Shown in pieces: positions 50,693 through 63,129 of a stretch of DNA of 64,000 nt. The stretch comes from Enterobacter soli ATCC BAA-2102 (lineage in GTDB: Bacteria; Pseudomonadota; Gammaproteobacteria; Enterobacterales; Enterobacteriaceae), in the NCBI RefSeq assembly GCF_001654845.1, contig NZ_LXES01000025.1, forward strand, positions 90,119 to 154,118, written 5' to 3'. The notes under the pieces were generated by a model. The model was not told the DNA's origin. It saw nothing but the letters and a program-made list of their open reading frames with translations, and did not search any database. Numbering within the stretch: position 1 is the first letter of the stretch; each line of letters begins with the position of its first letter. A program made the position numbers and the translations under genes.

Positions 50693-51640
50693 ATGAATAC
50701 TCTTTCTCGTGCCGTCCTTCTGGTGGCTCCCGTTATTGATACCCTGCAAGCCCAGCTTGCCGCTGAGTACCCGCTGTTTCGCCTGTATGAACAAGATGAT
50801 CCCATCGCGTTTCTGCGTGAACAGGGGGAGAACATTGCCGCCGTGGTCACGCGGGGTGATGTCGGTGTGCAAAACAGCGTGCTGGAGCTGCTGCCGCACG
50901 TGGGGCTGGTGGCTATCTTTGGCGTGGGAACCGATGCGGTGGATCTGGACTATGTGCGCTCCCGCCAGATTGCCGTCTCGATAACCTCTGGCGTGTTAAC
51001 CAATGATGTCGCCGATCTGGCCATGGGGCTGTTGCTCAGTGGCGCGCGCCAGCTGTGTCAGGGCGATCGTTTTGTCCGGGAAGGGCGCTGGCTTAACGGC
51101 GGTCTGCCGTTGGCAACCCAGGTGAGCGGCAAACGGATTGGCCTGCTGGGGATGGGGAATATCGGCCAGGCCATTGCCCGCCGCGCCGCGGGTTTTGATA
51201 TGCAGGTGCTGTACCACGACCGTAAGCCTGTCGAGGGGCTTGGGTATCAGTGGTGCGCGGACCTGCACACCCTTGCGCACGAGAGTGACTTCCTGGTGAT
51301 TGCCGCATCCGGTGGCGAGGCCAACCGGGGGATCATCGATGCTTCGGTATTCAATGTAATGCCGACACACGCATGGTTAATCAACATCGCCCGTGGCTCG
51401 CTGGTGGATGAGCAGGCGCTGATTAAGGCGTTACAAAACGGTGTTATCGCCGGGGCTGCCCTGGACGTTTTTGAAGATGAGCCACATGTTCCGGCCGAAC
51501 TGATCGCACTTGAGAATGTGGTTTTGCAACCACACGTCGCCAGCGCCACCCATGAAACCCGCCAGAAAATGAGTGACGTGGTATATGCCAACGTGGCGGC
51601 TTATTTTGCGGGTGCAAAATTACCTAACGCGGTTAATTAA
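50693..51640 (+). CDS. D-2-hydroxyacid dehydrogenase, probable 2-ketogluconate reductase
   Basis: NAD(P)H-dependent 2-hydroxyacid dehydrogenase of 315 residues from ATG 50693 (behind ACAGGTGA). The nucleotide loop GMGNIG is at 153-158; catalytic Arg234 (ARGSLVDE), Glu263 (DVFEDEP) and His281 (QPHVASATHE) are present. In this context 2-ketogluconate to gluconate is the best guess; glyoxylate or hydroxypyruvate reduction cannot be ruled out. A frame from 50612 adds 27 residues with no family match. Confidence 0.88.
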   Translation: MNTLSRAVLLVAPVIDTLQAQLAAEYPLFRLYEQDDPIAFLREQGENIAAVVTRGDVGVQNSVLELLPHVGLVAIFGVGTDAVDLDYVRSRQIAVSITSGVLTNDVADLAMGLLLSGARQLCQGDRFVREGRWLNGGLPLATQVSGKRIGLLGMGNIGQAIARRAAGFDMQVLYHDRKPVEGLGYQWCADLHTLAHESDFLVIAASGGEANRGIIDASVFNVMPTHAWLINIARGSLVDEQALIKALQNGVIAGAALDVFEDEPHVPAELIALENVVLQPHVASATHETRQKMSDVVYANVAAYFAGAKLPNAVN

Positions 51641-51713
51641 TTCTTCACGTTTTATCTCTGTACCTGCTTCTCATGTAATGACAACAATAACCTCTGCATA
51701 GAGAGTACGAAAT

Positions 51714-53018
51714 ATGAACGATAACATTCCCAGCACCCGTTGGTTGCGTATTATTACGCCGGTATTAATTGCCTGCATTATTTCGTTTATGGATCGGGTT
51801 AATATTAGTTTCGCCCTGCCCGGAGGAATGGAAGCTGATTTAGGTATTACCAGCCAGATGGCGGGTGTTGCCAGCGGTATATTTTTTATTGGTTATTTAT
51901 TCCTGCAAATACCGGGTGGACGTATTGCCGTAAATGGCAGCGGTAAACGCTTTATTGCCTGGTCGCTGGTGGCATGGGCGATAGTGTCGGTCGCGACAGG
52001 TTTTGTCACCCATGAATATCAGCTGCTGGTACTGCGCTTTATTTTGGGTGTGTCGGAGGGCGGGATGCTGCCCGTAGTGCTGACGATGGTCAGTAACTGG
52101 TTCCCTGAGAAAGAACTCGGACGCGCCAATGCGTTTGTGATGATGTTTGCGCCGCTGGGCGGGATGCTGACCGCCCCCGTTTCAGGTGCCATCATTGCCG
52201 CGCTCGACTGGCGCTGGCTGTTTATCATCGAAGGTCTGCTGTCGCTGGTGGTACTGGCCGTGTGGTGGTTTATGATTAGCGATCGCCCGGAAGAAGCGCG
52301 CTGGTTGCCGCAGGCGGAACGGGAGTATCTGGTGAAAACACTCGCGGCGGAGCGGGCGGCAAAACTGGCCGAAGCACCTGCGAGCAAGGCGCCGGTGAAG
52401 GATGTCTTCCGTAACCCCGGTTTAATGAAACTGGTTATTCTTAACTTCTTCTACCAGACCGGTGATTACGGCTACACCCTCTGGCTGCCGACCATCCTTA
52501 AAGGGTTGACGGGCGGCAATATGGCGAGCGTGGGGTTCCTGGCGGTACTGCCGTTCGTGGCAACGCTTGCCGGGATCTATGTGATTTCACTCTTCAGCGA
52601 TCGCAGCGGAAAGCGCCGCCTGTGGGTACGCTTCTCACTGTACTGTTTCGCCGCTGCGCTGATTGCGTCGGTGGTGCTGCGTGAGCATGTGGTGGCTGCC
52701 TATATCGCGCTGGTTATCTGCGGGTTCTTCCTGAAAGCGGCGACCAGCCCGTTCTGGTCAATGCCGGGGCGGATTGCCGCACCTGAAGTGGCCGGTAGCG
52801 CCCGTGGGGTCATCAACGGCCTGGGGAACCTCGGGGGATTCTGTGGTCCGTATCTGGTTGGGGTGATGATTTATCTTTATGGTCAAAACGTTGCCGTGTG
52901 CGCGCTGGCAGGATCGCTGCTGATTGCCGGAACCATGACCTTCCTGCTGCCGAAAAAATGCGACCTTGCCACAGAAGTAGCGGATGACGCCGTCGGCAAA
53001 GAGCCGCACAGTGCCTGA
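51714..53018 (+). CDS. MFS transporter, anion:cation symporter (ACS) type
   Basis: Inner-membrane transporter of 434 residues with about 12 membrane segments. The N-terminal ACS signature is ISFMDRVNISFALPGGME, with the family loop SEGGMLPVVLTMVSNWFP. ACS members carry hexuronates, galactonate, glucarate or ketogluconate with protons. The neighbouring reductases make 2- or 5-ketogluconate the likely substrate. It follows the hydroxyacid dehydrogenase gene by 73 bases in the same direction. Confidence 0.88.
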   Translation: MNDNIPSTRWLRIITPVLIACIISFMDRVNISFALPGGMEADLGITSQMAGVASGIFFIGYLFLQIPGGRIAVNGSGKRFIAWSLVAWAIVSVATGFVTHEYQLLVLRFILGVSEGGMLPVVLTMVSNWFPEKELGRANAFVMMFAPLGGMLTAPVSGAIIAALDWRWLFIIEGLLSLVVLAVWWFMISDRPEEARWLPQAEREYLVKTLAAERAAKLAEAPASKAPVKDVFRNPGLMKLVILNFFYQTGDYGYTLWLPTILKGLTGGNMASVGFLAVLPFVATLAGIYVISLFSDRSGKRRLWVRFSLYCFAAALIASVVLREHVVAAYIALVICGFFLKAATSPFWSMPGRIAAPEVAGSARGVINGLGNLGGFCGPYLVGVMIYLYGQNVAVCALAGSLLIAGTMTFLLPKKCDLATEVADDAVGKEPHSA

Positions 53019-53114
53019 GCGCTGGATACATAAATAACAGTTATCATTGTAACCAGATCAATTAACTGTCTACACTCTTGCTGAAAGGCAATATGCGTAA
53101 AGACAGGCAAAACA

Positions 53115-53645
53115 ATGATTCTGATAATTTATGCGCATCCTTATCCGCAGCACTCTCATGCGAATAAACGGATGCTTGAACAGGCAGGGACGCTCGACGG
53201 AGTGGAAATCCGCTCTCTTTATCAACTTTACCCCGACTTCAATATCGACATCGCCGCCGAACAGGCGGCGCTCTCTCGTGCTGACCTGATTATCTGGCAG
53301 CACCCGATGCAGTGGTACAGTACTCCTCCGCTACTTAAGCTATGGATCGACAAGGTCTTTTCACACGGCTGGGCGTATGGTCACAACGGCAAGGCACTGA
53401 AAGGCAAAAGCCTGATGTGGGCGGTGACCACCGGCGGCGGTGAAAGCCACTTTGATATCGGCTCCTTCCCGGGATTTGACGTGCTGGCCCAGCCTTTACA
53501 GGCAACCGCGCTCTATTGTGGGCTCAACTGGGTACCTCCTTTTGCGATGCACTGCACCTTTGTGTGTGACGATGAAACATTGCAGGCGCAGGCGCGTCAC
53601 TATAAACAACGCTTAATTGAGTGGCAGGAGACGCACAATGGATAG
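53115..53645 (+). CDS. kefF: Ancillary quinone oxidoreductase KefF
   Basis: FMN-dependent flavodoxin-fold NAD(P)H:quinone oxidoreductase required for full activity of KefC. It has 176 residues as in E. coli. The N-terminal [19 protein letters not shown] phosphate-binding stretch and the [19 protein letters not shown] motif are intact. It overlaps kefC by eight bases, so synthesis is coupled. Confidence 0.96.
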   Translation: MILIIYAHPYPQHSHANKRMLEQAGTLDGVEIRSLYQLYPDFNIDIAAEQAALSRADLIIWQHPMQWYSTPPLLKLWIDKVFSHGWAYGHNGKALKGKSLMWAVTTGGGESHFDIGSFPGFDVLAQPLQATALYCGLNWVPPFAMHCTFVCDDETLQAQARHYKQRLIEWQETHNG

Positions 53646-55503
53646 TCATACGCTCATACAGGCGCTGATTTACCTTGGCGCGGCAGCACTGATTGTGCCG
53701 GTTGCGGTGCGTCTGGGGCTGGGTTCCGTACTTGGCTATCTGATTGCCGGGTGTGTCATCGGGCCGTGGGGCTTCCGCCTGGTGACGGATGCCGAATCTA
53801 TTCTGCATTTCGCGGAAATTGGCGTGGTGCTGATGCTGTTTGTGATTGGCCTTGAGCTTGATCCACAGCGGCTATGGAAGCTTCGCGCCTCGGTCTTTGG
53901 CGGCGGTGCATTACAGATGGTGGCCTGCGGGGTGCTGCTGGGCGGCTTCTGTATTTTGCTGGGCATGGACTGGAAAGTGGCGGAACTTATCGGCATGACG
54001 CTGGCGCTTTCTTCTACCGCGATTGCCATGCAGGCGATGAACGAACGTAACCTGACCGTCTCTCAGATGGGGCGTAGCGCGTTTTCAGTGCTGTTGTTCC
54101 AGGATATTGCCGCCATTCCGCTGGTCGCGATGATCCCGCTGCTGGCGGCAAGCGGCTCTTCAACCACGCTCGGAGCCTTTGCGCTGTCGGCGTTAAAAGT
54201 AGCCGGTGCGCTGGCACTGGTAATTTTGTTAGGTCGTTATGTTACACGTCCACTGCTGCGGTTTGTCGCCCGCTCAGGCCTGCGTGAAGTCTTCAGTGCT
54301 GTGGCATTGTTTCTGGTGTTTGGTTTCGGTTTACTGCTGGAAGAGGCCGGGCTGTCGATGGCGATGGGGGCATTCCTGGCAGGCGTACTGCTGGCGAGCT
54401 CTGAATACCGTCATGCGCTGGAAAGCGATATCGAGCCGTTTAAAGGGTTGTTGCTGGGGCTCTTTTTCATCGGCGTGGGGATGTCTATCGACTTTGGCAC
54501 ACTGGCCACGCACCCGCTGCGGATCATCATTCTGCTGGTGGGCTTCCTTGTTATCAAAATGGGGATGTTGTGGCTGATTGCCCGCCCGCTGAAAGTGCCG
54601 AACAAACAGCGTCGCTGGTTTGCCGTGCTGCTGGGGCAGGGAAGTGAATTCGCCTTTGTGGTCTTTGGCGCCGCGCAAATGGCAAATGTGCTCGACCCGG
54701 AGTGGGCGAAAGCGTTAACCCTTGCGGTGGCACTGTCGATGGCGGCGACACCGGTTCTGCTGGTCGTACTGACGCGTCTGGAAAAATCGGGCAGTGAGCA
54801 AGAGCGCGAAGCCGATGAAATAGATGAAGAACAGCCGCGTGTCATCATCGCCGGATTCGGGCGTTTCGGGCAGATCACCGGTCGTTTGCTGCTTTCCAGC
54901 GGGGTGAAAATGGTGATCCTCGACCACGATCCTGACCACGTGGATACCCTGCGTAAATTCGACATGAAAGTCTTCTACGGCGATGCGACCCGTGTCGATC
55001 TGCTGGAGTCCGCAGGTGCGGCAAAAGCCGAAGTGCTGATTAACGCCATTGACGATCCGCAGGCCAGTATGGAGATGGTGGCGCTGGTGAAAGAACACTT
55101 CCCGAACCTGACAATAATCTCGCGGGCGCGCGATGTGGATCATTACATCCAGCTGCGCCAGGCTGGGGTTGAAGCGCCGGAACGTGAAACATTCGAAGGG
55201 GCGCTTAAGTCTGGCCGCATGGCACTGGAAAGCCTTGGGCTGGGGGCGTATGAGGCCCGCGAGCGTGCTGACCTGTTCCGTCGTTTCAACACTGACATGG
55301 TGGAAGAGATGGTGGCAATGGCCGGCAGCACGGCATCCGAGCGGGCGGCGGTCTTCAAACGCACCAGTGCGATGCTGACGGAAATCATCAATGAAGACCG
55401 TAATCATCTGTCGCTGGTGCAGCGTCACGGCTGGCAGGGGACGGAAGAGGGTAAGCATACCGGTAACCCGGAAGACGAACCGGAGAGTAAACCTTCAGCG
55501 TGA
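53638..55503 (+). CDS. kefC: Glutathione-regulated potassium-efflux protein KefC
   Basis: Inner-membrane K+/H+ antiporter that is held closed by glutathione and opened by glutathione adducts, so that electrophiles trigger protective acidification. From ATG 53638 it has 621 residues (620 in E. coli). About 12 or 13 membrane segments occupy 1-380 (with [20 protein letters not shown]). A cytoplasmic RCK/KTN domain starts near 400 with [14 protein letters not shown] and binds glutathione and nucleotide. A start seven codons earlier is possible but lacks family support. Confidence 0.97.
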   Translation: MDSHTLIQALIYLGAAALIVPVAVRLGLGSVLGYLIAGCVIGPWGFRLVTDAESILHFAEIGVVLMLFVIGLELDPQRLWKLRASVFGGGALQMVACGVLLGGFCILLGMDWKVAELIGMTLALSSTAIAMQAMNERNLTVSQMGRSAFSVLLFQDIAAIPLVAMIPLLAASGSSTTLGAFALSALKVAGALALVILLGRYVTRPLLRFVARSGLREVFSAVALFLVFGFGLLLEEAGLSMAMGAFLAGVLLASSEYRHALESDIEPFKGLLLGLFFIGVGMSIDFGTLATHPLRIIILLVGFLVIKMGMLWLIARPLKVPNKQRRWFAVLLGQGSEFAFVVFGAAQMANVLDPEWAKALTLAVALSMAATPVLLVVLTRLEKSGSEQEREADEIDEEQPRVIIAGFGRFGQITGRLLLSSGVKMVILDHDPDHVDTLRKFDMKVFYGDATRVDLLESAGAAKAEVLINAIDDPQASMEMVALVKEHFPNLTIISRARDVDHYIQLRQAGVEAPERETFEGALKSGRMALESLGLGAYEARERADLFRRFNTDMVEEMVAMAGSTASERAAVFKRTSAMLTEIINEDRNHLSLVQRHGWQGTEEGKHTGNPEDEPESKPSA

Positions 55504-55584
55504 AGTGGTGTTGCCAGCAATATTAAAAAATTTCTATTTCTTTACCATGCCGCCAGTCGACGAAAGATTAAGCTTTCCGTATAG

Positions 55585-56097
<513 letters not shown>

Positions 56098-56101
56098 GTG
56101 T

Positions 56102-56127
56102 TTTCCCTCTCCCGCCGGGAGAGGGAA
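56102..56127. terminator. Terminator between folA and apaH
   Basis: TTCCCTCTCCC and GGAGAGGGAA pair around a short GCCG loop, between convergent genes. Confidence 0.82.
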
Positions 56128-56133
56128 TTTACC

Positions 56134-56982
56134 TCAGGAAGCGACGGCTTCGTCTGCCCCTAAGTCACGCTGTCGGTTAGATGGCTGCACAAAGTAAGCT
56201 TTATCTTCCCAGCGTAAGCAGGTCAACACCCCGCCCCAGCAACATCCCGTATCCAGACCGTAGATGCCTTCAGGCGTGCCTTTACCCTCAAGTGAAGCCC
56301 AATGGCCGAATACCACGCTGTACTCGTTGGTCACCGGCCCGGGAATGGCAAACCAGGGTTTGAGCGGCGCAGGCGCACTTTCCGGTGTCTCTTTGGAGTA
56401 CATATCCAGCTGCCCGTTCGGGAAGCAGAAGCGCATCCTCGTGAAGGCGTTAGTAATAAAACGCAAGCGCGCCAGCCCGCTGAGATCTTCACTCCAGTGG
56501 TTTGGCATATCGCCGTACATGGCGTCGAGGAAGAACGGATACGAGTCGCTTGCCAGCACCGCTTCAACGTCGCGTGCACAGGCTTTAGCCGTTTCGAGAT
56601 CCCATTGCGGGGTGATCCCGGCGTGTGCCATGAGCAGTTTTTTCTCTTCATCGATTTGCAGCAGCGGCTGGCGGCGAAGCCAGTTGATCAGGTCATCGGC
56701 GTCCGGTGCCTCGAGCAGTGGGGATATCCTGTCTTTCGGCTTATTACGGCTGATCCCGGCATAGACCGCCAGAAGATGCAGATCGTGGTTGCCCAGCACC
56801 ATCCGTACATTGTCGCCCAGAGATTTTACAAAGCGCAGAACGTCAAGAGAGCCTGGACCGCGAGCTACCAGGTCACCCGTTAGCCAGAGCGTGTCCTGGC
56901 CAGGTGTAAAGTCGACCTGTTTTAACAATGCGATCAGTTCATCGTAGCAACCGTGAACGTCGCCAATCAGATATGTAGACAT
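56134..56982 (-). CDS. apaH: Bis(5'-nucleosyl)-tetraphosphatase (symmetrical)
   Basis: Hydrolyses Ap4A to two ADP; also removes Np4 caps from RNA in E. coli. From ATG 56982 it has 282 residues (280 in E. coli). The metallophosphatase motifs [17 protein letters not shown] and LGNHDLHL are at the N-terminal third. An open frame continues upstream across apaG but has no family match. It is the last gene of the lptD-apaH operon, four bases after apaG. Confidence 0.97.
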   Translation of the reverse strand: MSTYLIGDVHGCYDELIALLKQVDFTPGQDTLWLTGDLVARGPGSLDVLRFVKSLGDNVRMVLGNHDLHLLAVYAGISRNKPKDRISPLLEAPDADDLINWLRRQPLLQIDEEKKLLMAHAGITPQWDLETAKACARDVEAVLASDSYPFFLDAMYGDMPNHWSEDLSGLARLRFITNAFTRMRFCFPNGQLDMYSKETPESAPAPLKPWFAIPGPVTNEYSVVFGHWASLEGKGTPEGIYGLDTGCCWGGVLTCLRWEDKAYFVQPSNRQRDLGADEAVAS

Positions 56983-56986
56983 TGGA

Positions 56987-57364
56987 TTAGTGAATGAGTG
57001 TTGTAACGGCAAGACGGAACACAGGAATAGCAATGCGGAAGGCATTACCGTCGGCGTCGACCATTTCGTAATGGCCTTGCATGGTACCCAGCGGTGTTTC
57101 AATAACCGCACCGCTGGTGTACTGATACTCTTCGCCAGGATCGATGTGTGGCTGTTCACCCACCACACCTTCACCCTGAACTTCGATTTCGCGGCCATTG
57201 CCGTTAGTGATAAGCCAGTAGCGCCCAAGCAGTTGCACAGGCATCCGCCCCAGATTGCGAATGGTTACCGTGTAGGCAAAGACAAAACGCTCTTCATCCG
57301 GTGTGGACTGGGACTCGATATAGACGCTTTGTACATGGACACAGACGCGGGGCGAATCAATCAT
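56987..57364 (-). CDS. apaG: Co2+/Mg2+ efflux family protein ApaG
   Basis: Fibronectin type III-like beta-sandwich protein of 125 residues, the E. coli length. Linked by genetics to cobalt resistance in Salmonella; the biochemical role is unclear. Typical sequences are [22 protein letters not shown] and [20 protein letters not shown]. It lies between rsmA and apaH, three and four bases away. Confidence 0.96.
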   Translation of the reverse strand: MIDSPRVCVHVQSVYIESQSTPDEERFVFAYTVTIRNLGRMPVQLLGRYWLITNGNGREIEVQGEGVVGEQPHIDPGEEYQYTSGAVIETPLGTMQGHYEMVDADGNAFRIAIPVFRLAVTTLIH

Positions 57365-57367
57365 GGC

Positions 57368-58189
57368 TTAGCTCTCCTTCGGCGGGGCATTTTCGCTGAT
57401 GTAATTAGCCAGCTTGCAATACTGCTCTACGGAAATGTTCTCCGCACGCATTGCCGGGTCGATCCCTAACTCAGCTAACACCTCAACGCTAAACGAGTTG
57501 CTCAGGCTGTTACGGATCGTTTTACGGCGCTGGTTAAAAGCTTCAGTGGTAATACGGCTCAGCACGCGCAACTCTTTGACCGGATACGGTTTCACTTTAT
57601 GTGGGACAAGGCGCACAACGGCTGAATCTACTTTTGGCGGTGGCGTAAAGGCGGATGGCGGTACTTCAAGCACCGGGATCACGTTGCAGAAATATTGTGC
57701 CATTACGCTTAAACGACCATACGCTTTACTGTTCGGCCCTGCAACCATACGATTCACAACCTCTTTTTGCAGCATGAAGTGCATGTCGGCAATGGCATCA
57801 GTATAGCTAAACAGGTGGAACATCAACGGCGTGGAGATGTTGTACGGCAGGTTACCAAACACGCGCAGCGGCTGACCCATTTTTTCTGACAGCTCGCCAA
57901 AGTTCATGGTCATGGCATCTTGCTGATAAATGGTCAGCTTTGGCCCCAGGAACGGGTGCGTTTGCAGACGTGCCGCCAGGTCGCGGTCAAGTTCGATAAC
58001 GGTCAGTTCGTCAAGGCGTTCGCCTACTGGCTCGGTCAGCGCGGCAAGGCCCGGGCCGATTTCGACCATAGCCTGACCTTTCTGCGGATTAATGGCAGAA
58101 ACGATGCTTTCGATCACAAACTGATCGTTGAGAAAGTTTTGCCCGAAGCGTTTACGGGCTAAGTGGCCCTGATGGACTCGATTAGTCAT
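57368..58189 (-). CDS. rsmA: 16S rRNA dimethyladenosine transferase RsmA (KsgA)
   Basis: Dimethylates two adjacent adenines near the 3' end of 16S rRNA, a late checkpoint in 30S assembly; loss gives kasugamycin resistance. It has 273 residues. The SAM motifs [14 protein letters not shown] and [15 protein letters not shown] (the NLPY catalytic loop) are intact, with the N-terminal RKRFGQNFL signature. It overlaps pdxA by four bases. Confidence 0.98.
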   Translation of the reverse strand: MTNRVHQGHLARKRFGQNFLNDQFVIESIVSAINPQKGQAMVEIGPGLAALTEPVGERLDELTVIELDRDLAARLQTHPFLGPKLTIYQQDAMTMNFGELSEKMGQPLRVFGNLPYNISTPLMFHLFSYTDAIADMHFMLQKEVVNRMVAGPNSKAYGRLSVMAQYFCNVIPVLEVPPSAFTPPPKVDSAVVRLVPHKVKPYPVKELRVLSRITTEAFNQRRKTIRNSLSNSFSVEVLAELGIDPAMRAENISVEQYCKLANYISENAPPKES

Positions 58190-59172
58190 TGAGTATTAAC
58201 AATCATTTTGATGGCGAGATTAAGCGCCGTAATAAAACTGCCGACATCCGCTTTTCCCTGGCCTGCCAGATCCAGCGCAGTACCGTGGTCAACGGAAGTT
58301 CGAATAAAGGGTAAACCGAGGGTGATATTCACGCCACGGCCAAAGCCCTGGTATTTTAGCACGGGCAAGCCCTGATCGTGGTACATCGCGAGCACGGCAT
58401 CGGCATTATCCAGGTATTTGGGCTGGAAAAGGGTATCCGCAGGCAAAGGCCCGCTAAGATTCATCCCTTTTGCACGCATTTCATCGAGCACCGGAATGAT
58501 CGTGTCTATCTCTTCGGTGCCCATATGGCCACCTTCTCCGGCATGTGGATTTAACCCGCATACCAGCACGTGTGGCTGTTTGATGCCAAATTTCGTTTGC
58601 AGGTCATGATGCAAAATCCCGATGATCTCGCGCAGGAGCTCAGGGGTAATGGCATCAGGGATTGCCTTGATGGGCAAATGCGTTGTCACCAGTGCGACCC
58701 GCATCTCTTCAGTTGCCAGCATCATCACCACTTTCGGGCTGTGCGAGCGCTCTTCGAAGAACTCGGTATGCCCGGTAAAGGGAACACCGGCTTCGTTGAT
58801 CACACCCTTGTGCACCGGGCCGGTGATTAACGCGGCAAATTCGCCCTTCATGCAGCCATCACAGGCACGCGCCAGCGTCTCGACAACATAGTGGCCGTTT
58901 TCAGTGCTGAGCTGACCTGGGGTAACGGGTGTACGAAGGGGAACAGAAAGAAGGGTTAATGTACCGGCTTGTTGCGGTGCTGGCTGTTGACCTTCAACGT
59001 AGGGGAGCAGAGTTAAAGGCAGACCGAGCAATGCTGCCCGGTCTTGTAACAGTGTTGCATCAGCACAGACGACCAGTTCCACCGGCCAGCTGCGTTGAGC
59101 CAGTTGGACGACGAGGTCGGGACCAATCCCGGCGGGTTCGCCGGGAGTGATAACAACACGATGTTGTTTCAT
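58186..59172 (-). CDS. pdxA: 4-hydroxythreonine-4-phosphate dehydrogenase
   Basis: NAD-dependent, metal-requiring dehydrogenase in pyridoxal 5'-phosphate synthesis. It has 328 residues (329 in E. coli). The opening [14 protein letters not shown], the metal-ligand regions [15 protein letters not shown] and [13 protein letters not shown], and [15 protein letters not shown] are all conserved. Its start overlaps the surA stop by one base (TAATG). Confidence 0.98.
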   Translation of the reverse strand: MKQHRVVITPGEPAGIGPDLVVQLAQRSWPVELVVCADATLLQDRAALLGLPLTLLPYVEGQQPAPQQAGTLTLLSVPLRTPVTPGQLSTENGHYVVETLARACDGCMKGEFAALITGPVHKGVINEAGVPFTGHTEFFEERSHSPKVVMMLATEEMRVALVTTHLPIKAIPDAITPELLREIIGILHHDLQTKFGIKQPHVLVCGLNPHAGEGGHMGTEEIDTIIPVLDEMRAKGMNLSGPLPADTLFQPKYLDNADAVLAMYHDQGLPVLKYQGFGRGVNITLGLPFIRTSVDHGTALDLAGQGKADVGSFITALNLAIKMIVNTQ

Positions 59173-60458
59173 TAGTTGCTCAGTATTTTCACGTAAGCGC
59201 TGGCGCGTTGTTCCTGCATCCAGGTTGCCGCTTCTTCAGAGAATTTACGGTTAAACAGCATACGGTAGGCTCTGTCTTTCTGCGCCGCATCGGTTTTATC
59301 GACGTTGCGGGAATCAAGCAGTTCGATCAGGTGCCAGCCAAAGGATGAGTGCACTGGTGTGCTCATCTGGCCTTTGCTGAGCTTCATCAGCGCATCGCGG
59401 AACGCAGGATCGTAGATATCCGCAGCCGCCCAGCCAAGATCGCCGCCCTGGTTTGCAGAGCCTGGATCCTGGGAGAACTCTTTCGCTGCGTTAGCAAACG
59501 AGGTTTTACCGCTCTTAATATCTGCTGCAATTTGTTCCAGTTTTGCGCGAGCCTGATCGTCAGTCATGATTGGTGACGGTTTCAGGAGGATATGGCGTGC
59601 GTGCACTTCCGTGACGGAAAGGCTCTGGCTCTGACCACGCAGATCGTTCACCTTAAGAATGTGGAAACCCACACCTGAACGGATTGGACCGATGATATCG
59701 CCTTTCTTCGCCGTGCTCAGTGCCTGAGCAAAGATGGATGGCAGTTCCTGAATACGCCCCCAACCCATCTGGCCGCCTTTCAGCGCCTGCTGGTCAGCAG
59801 AGTAAGTGATCGCCAGTTTACCGAAGTCACCGCCGTTACGCGCCTGTTCAACGATAGAACGCGCCTGGCTTTCCGCTTCAGCTGCCTGATCGGAGGTTGG
59901 GTTTTCCGGCAGTGGGATCAGGATGTGGCTCAGGTTCAGCTCGGTGCTGGCATCGTTCTGATTACCAACCTGCTTCGCCAGGGCATCCACTTCCTGAGGC
60001 AGGATGGTGACGCGACGACGAACTTCGTTGTTACGCACTTCCGAAATCAGCATCTCTTTACGGATCTGGTTACGGTAAGTCGGGTAGTTGATACCATCGT
60101 AGGCCAGACGGCTGCGCATCTGATCCATGGACATGTTGTTTTGCTTAGCAATGTTCGCAATCGCCTGATCGAGTTGTTCGTCAGTGATCTTCACGCCCAT
60201 TTTCTGACCCATCTGCACGATAATCTGATCCATGATCAGACGTTCGAGGATCTGATGGCGCAGCGTGGTGTCATCAGGAAGTTGCTGACCTGCTTCGCCC
60301 GAGTTGAGCTTCACAGATTTCATCAAACCGTCAACGTCACTTTCAAGCACAACGCCGTTGTTAACCACAGCAGCGACTTTATCGACAACCTGGGGGGCTG
60401 CGAAGCTGGTATTCGCAACCATGGCGATACCGAGCAGCAGCGTTTTCCAGTTCTTCAT
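59172..60458 (-). CDS. surA: Periplasmic chaperone and peptidyl-prolyl isomerase SurA
   Basis: Main chaperone that carries outer-membrane proteins, including LptD, across the periplasm to the BAM complex. It has 428 residues with a 20-residue signal peptide (TSFA/APQ). A chaperone domain at the N-terminus (about 21-170) and C-terminal helix surround two parvulin (PpiC) domains at about 171-272 and 282-382. Its gene follows lptD by 53 bases. Confidence 0.98.
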   Translation of the reverse strand: MKNWKTLLLGIAMVANTSFAAPQVVDKVAAVVNNGVVLESDVDGLMKSVKLNSGEAGQQLPDDTTLRHQILERLIMDQIIVQMGQKMGVKITDEQLDQAIANIAKQNNMSMDQMRSRLAYDGINYPTYRNQIRKEMLISEVRNNEVRRRVTILPQEVDALAKQVGNQNDASTELNLSHILIPLPENPTSDQAAEAESQARSIVEQARNGGDFGKLAITYSADQQALKGGQMGWGRIQELPSIFAQALSTAKKGDIIGPIRSGVGFHILKVNDLRGQSQSLSVTEVHARHILLKPSPIMTDDQARAKLEQIAADIKSGKTSFANAAKEFSQDPGSANQGGDLGWAAADIYDPAFRDALMKLSKGQMSTPVHSSFGWHLIELLDSRNVDKTDAAQKDRAYRMLFNRKFSEEAATWMQEQRASAYVKILSN

Positions 60459-60511
60459 ACTTTTTCCATTTCAATTAACCGCAAAGCGGATTACGTGGTA
60501 AATCAAGCACA

Positions 60512-62890
60512 TTACAAAGAAGTACGGTACGGCAGAATGTTCGAGCGCAGCATCTGCTGTGTGCCCAGGCCATAGTTGGAGCTCAGGCCGCGCAACTCGA
60601 TATTAAAGCCAAACACGTTATCGTATTCGCTTTGATTATTTTTGGTATCCCAGCCGTTAAGTTTGCGTTCGTAACCGACACGCAGCGCGTAACAGCAGGA
60701 GTTGTATTGCAGCCCTAACATCTGGTCTGCTGCTTTATTCGCATTGGTATCGAAGTAGTACGCCCCGACAATAGACCAGCGATCGGCGATAGGCCAGCTT
60801 GCGACTGCACCCACCTGCGAGATACCGTCTTTGTACTGAGCTTTAGTCCAGGTCGTATCACTGCTGTTTTTCGGCAGCGTTGCCTGAATATACTCAGGAC
60901 TGGCGTAACGATAGTTCAGCTGAAGCAGTCGGTCTTCATCACGGCGGTACTCGATAGTGGCAGTACTGTTGGCGATATTATCCAGACGGGTATCATACTG
61001 CACACCACCGCGCAGGCCCCAACGGTCAGTCATACGCCAGTAAGTATCACCAGCCCAGACAACAGAACCTGTTTTGTCATTATTCTCCCACTGAATGTTT
61101 TGCGCATCTCCTGTACGTGACTCGGTGAAATAGTAGATTTGACCAACAGAAACGTTAAAACGTTCAACTGCTGCGTCATCATATACACGCGTTGTCACAC
61201 CCGTGGTGAGCTGGTTAGCTGAAGCGATACGGTCAAGACCACCATAGGTACGGTCACGGAACAGGCCGCTGTAGTCAGATTGCAGCAGCGAGGAGTCATA
61301 GTTGTTGATGTTACTTTGGTCGCGATATGGCACGTACAGGTACTGCATACGTGGCTCGAGCGTCTGGGTATAGCCGTCAGCCAGTAGGCCCATATCACGT
61401 TCGAAGATGAGCTTACCGTCCATCTTGAATTGCGGCAGCGTACGGTTTACGGACTCTTCAAGATGAGTGCCATTGCTCGTGTTGTAATCATCAATATTTT
61501 TCTGCTGATAGTGGGTCGCCATCAGCTTGGCTTCGGTATTCAGACTCGCCCAGTCGTTAGACCACGGCAGGTTAATCGTCGGCTCAATGTGAAGACGCGT
61601 GGCTTCCGGCATATCGGAACTGGTATTCACGAAATGCACAGCCTGAGCGTAAACGCGAGTATCGAAAGGTCCGACGTCGTTCTGGTACCAGTTAACATCA
61701 AGCTGTGGCTCCGCGCCGTAGGTGCTGTTTGTCTGGTTCGAGAATACCTGGAACTGTTTGGTCGATACGGTGGCGTTGAAGTTCTCAATGGCATAACCCG
61801 CACTGAATTTCTGCGTGGCGTAGCCATCGGTACTTGAACCGTACTTGGAATCGAAGTCGTTGAAATAATAAGAGTCGCTGACCTTGGTATAGTCAACGTT
61901 GAAACGCCAGACCTGATCCATCACCCCGGCATGACGCCAGTAGAACAGCCAGCGGTGGCGATCGTCACCCGACGGGTTCTTGACGCTGTCGTCTTTGTAG
62001 ACGTTATCCGACGGCAGGTAATCAAACTCCATCAGGCCTGTGCCTGCCTGGGTCAGATAACGGAATTCGTTCTGCCACTGAATGTTACCGCGCTTGTGGA
62101 TATAGTGCGGGGTAATCGTGGCGTCCATGTTTGGCGCAATGTTCCAGTAATACGGCAGGTAGAACTCAAAGTAGTTCGTGGTGCTGTATTTGGCATTCGG
62201 GATCAGGAAACCTGAACGGCGTTTGTCGCCAACCGGTAGTTGCAGATATGGGCTATAGAAAACGGGAACCGGGCCGAGTTTGAAACGTGCGTTCCAGATC
62301 TCTGCAACTTGCTCTTCGCGGTCGTGGATAACTTCACTCCCCACCACGCTCCAGGTGTTAGAACCTGGCAGACACGAGGTAAATGTCCCGTTTTCCAGAA
62401 TGGTGTAGCGGTTTTCGCCGCGCTGTTTCATCAGGTCTGCGTCACCACGTCCCTGACGTCCTACCATCTGGTAGTCACCTTCCCAGACGTTAGTATCTTT
62501 GGTATTCAGGTTTGACCAGGCTTTCGGACCTTTCAGGATGACCTGATTGTCGTCGTAGTGCACATTACCCAGTGCATCCACCGTACGTACGGGCTCGGCC
62601 GCACCTTCTGGCTGCTTCTGATGCAATTGCACTTCATCTGCCTGCAAGCGGCTGTTACCCTGGTTAATATCCACATTGCCCGTAAACGTGGCATTGTCGG
62701 GGTAAGTACCTTTTGAACTGTCGGCAGTAATGGTTACCGGCAAGCTATTCGTATCGCCCTTCACCAGTGGGCGATTATAACTTGGGACGCCAAGCATACA
62801 CTGCGAGGCGAGATCGGCGGCCAGCCCCTGGTGGCTATACAGGGCGGTGCCAATCATTGTGGCCAGGAGGGTGGGGATACGTTTTTTCAT
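60512..62890 (-). CDS. lptD: LPS-assembly protein LptD
   Basis: Outer-membrane beta-barrel that, with LptE, inserts lipopolysaccharide into the outer leaflet. It has 792 residues, eight more than in E. coli. A 24-residue signal peptide ends at GLA/ADL. The N-terminal OstA-like domain is at about 40-200, the barrel from about 225 on. The four disulphide cysteines are Cys31, Cys173 and the pair Cys732-Cys733 (E. coli 724-725). It heads the lptD-surA-pdxA-rsmA-apaG-apaH operon. Confidence 0.98.
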   Translation of the reverse strand: MKKRIPTLLATMIGTALYSHQGLAADLASQCMLGVPSYNRPLVKGDTNSLPVTITADSSKGTYPDNATFTGNVDINQGNSRLQADEVQLHQKQPEGAAEPVRTVDALGNVHYDDNQVILKGPKAWSNLNTKDTNVWEGDYQMVGRQGRGDADLMKQRGENRYTILENGTFTSCLPGSNTWSVVGSEVIHDREEQVAEIWNARFKLGPVPVFYSPYLQLPVGDKRRSGFLIPNAKYSTTNYFEFYLPYYWNIAPNMDATITPHYIHKRGNIQWQNEFRYLTQAGTGLMEFDYLPSDNVYKDDSVKNPSGDDRHRWLFYWRHAGVMDQVWRFNVDYTKVSDSYYFNDFDSKYGSSTDGYATQKFSAGYAIENFNATVSTKQFQVFSNQTNSTYGAEPQLDVNWYQNDVGPFDTRVYAQAVHFVNTSSDMPEATRLHIEPTINLPWSNDWASLNTEAKLMATHYQQKNIDDYNTSNGTHLEESVNRTLPQFKMDGKLIFERDMGLLADGYTQTLEPRMQYLYVPYRDQSNINNYDSSLLQSDYSGLFRDRTYGGLDRIASANQLTTGVTTRVYDDAAVERFNVSVGQIYYFTESRTGDAQNIQWENNDKTGSVVWAGDTYWRMTDRWGLRGGVQYDTRLDNIANSTATIEYRRDEDRLLQLNYRYASPEYIQATLPKNSSDTTWTKAQYKDGISQVGAVASWPIADRWSIVGAYYFDTNANKAADQMLGLQYNSCCYALRVGYERKLNGWDTKNNQSEYDNVFGFNIELRGLSSNYGLGTQQMLRSNILPYRTSL

Positions 62891-63129
62891 ACGTTGTATT
62901 TATTGTTCCGTCATCAGTGGCTACGGCTTACAAACGCTCAGAGACTATCTTACTCATCAGCGCAGTACCAGCGTTAATCCTGCCCGTTTGCGTGCCAGAG
63001 TGTTAGGCTCGCTATCGAATGACGAGTATGATAATGCAAATTATAGGCGATGTCCCTCAATTGACCGTGGCTCGACCACTGTAATGATGGAGTTACGTCG
63101 AACCAGGAACATGACTATACGGGGAGTAT

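Noticed and set aside
56134..57228. Longer version of ApaH starting at 57228
   Set aside because: The extra residues lie over apaG in another frame. The family N-terminus ([13 protein letters not shown]) starts at 56982.
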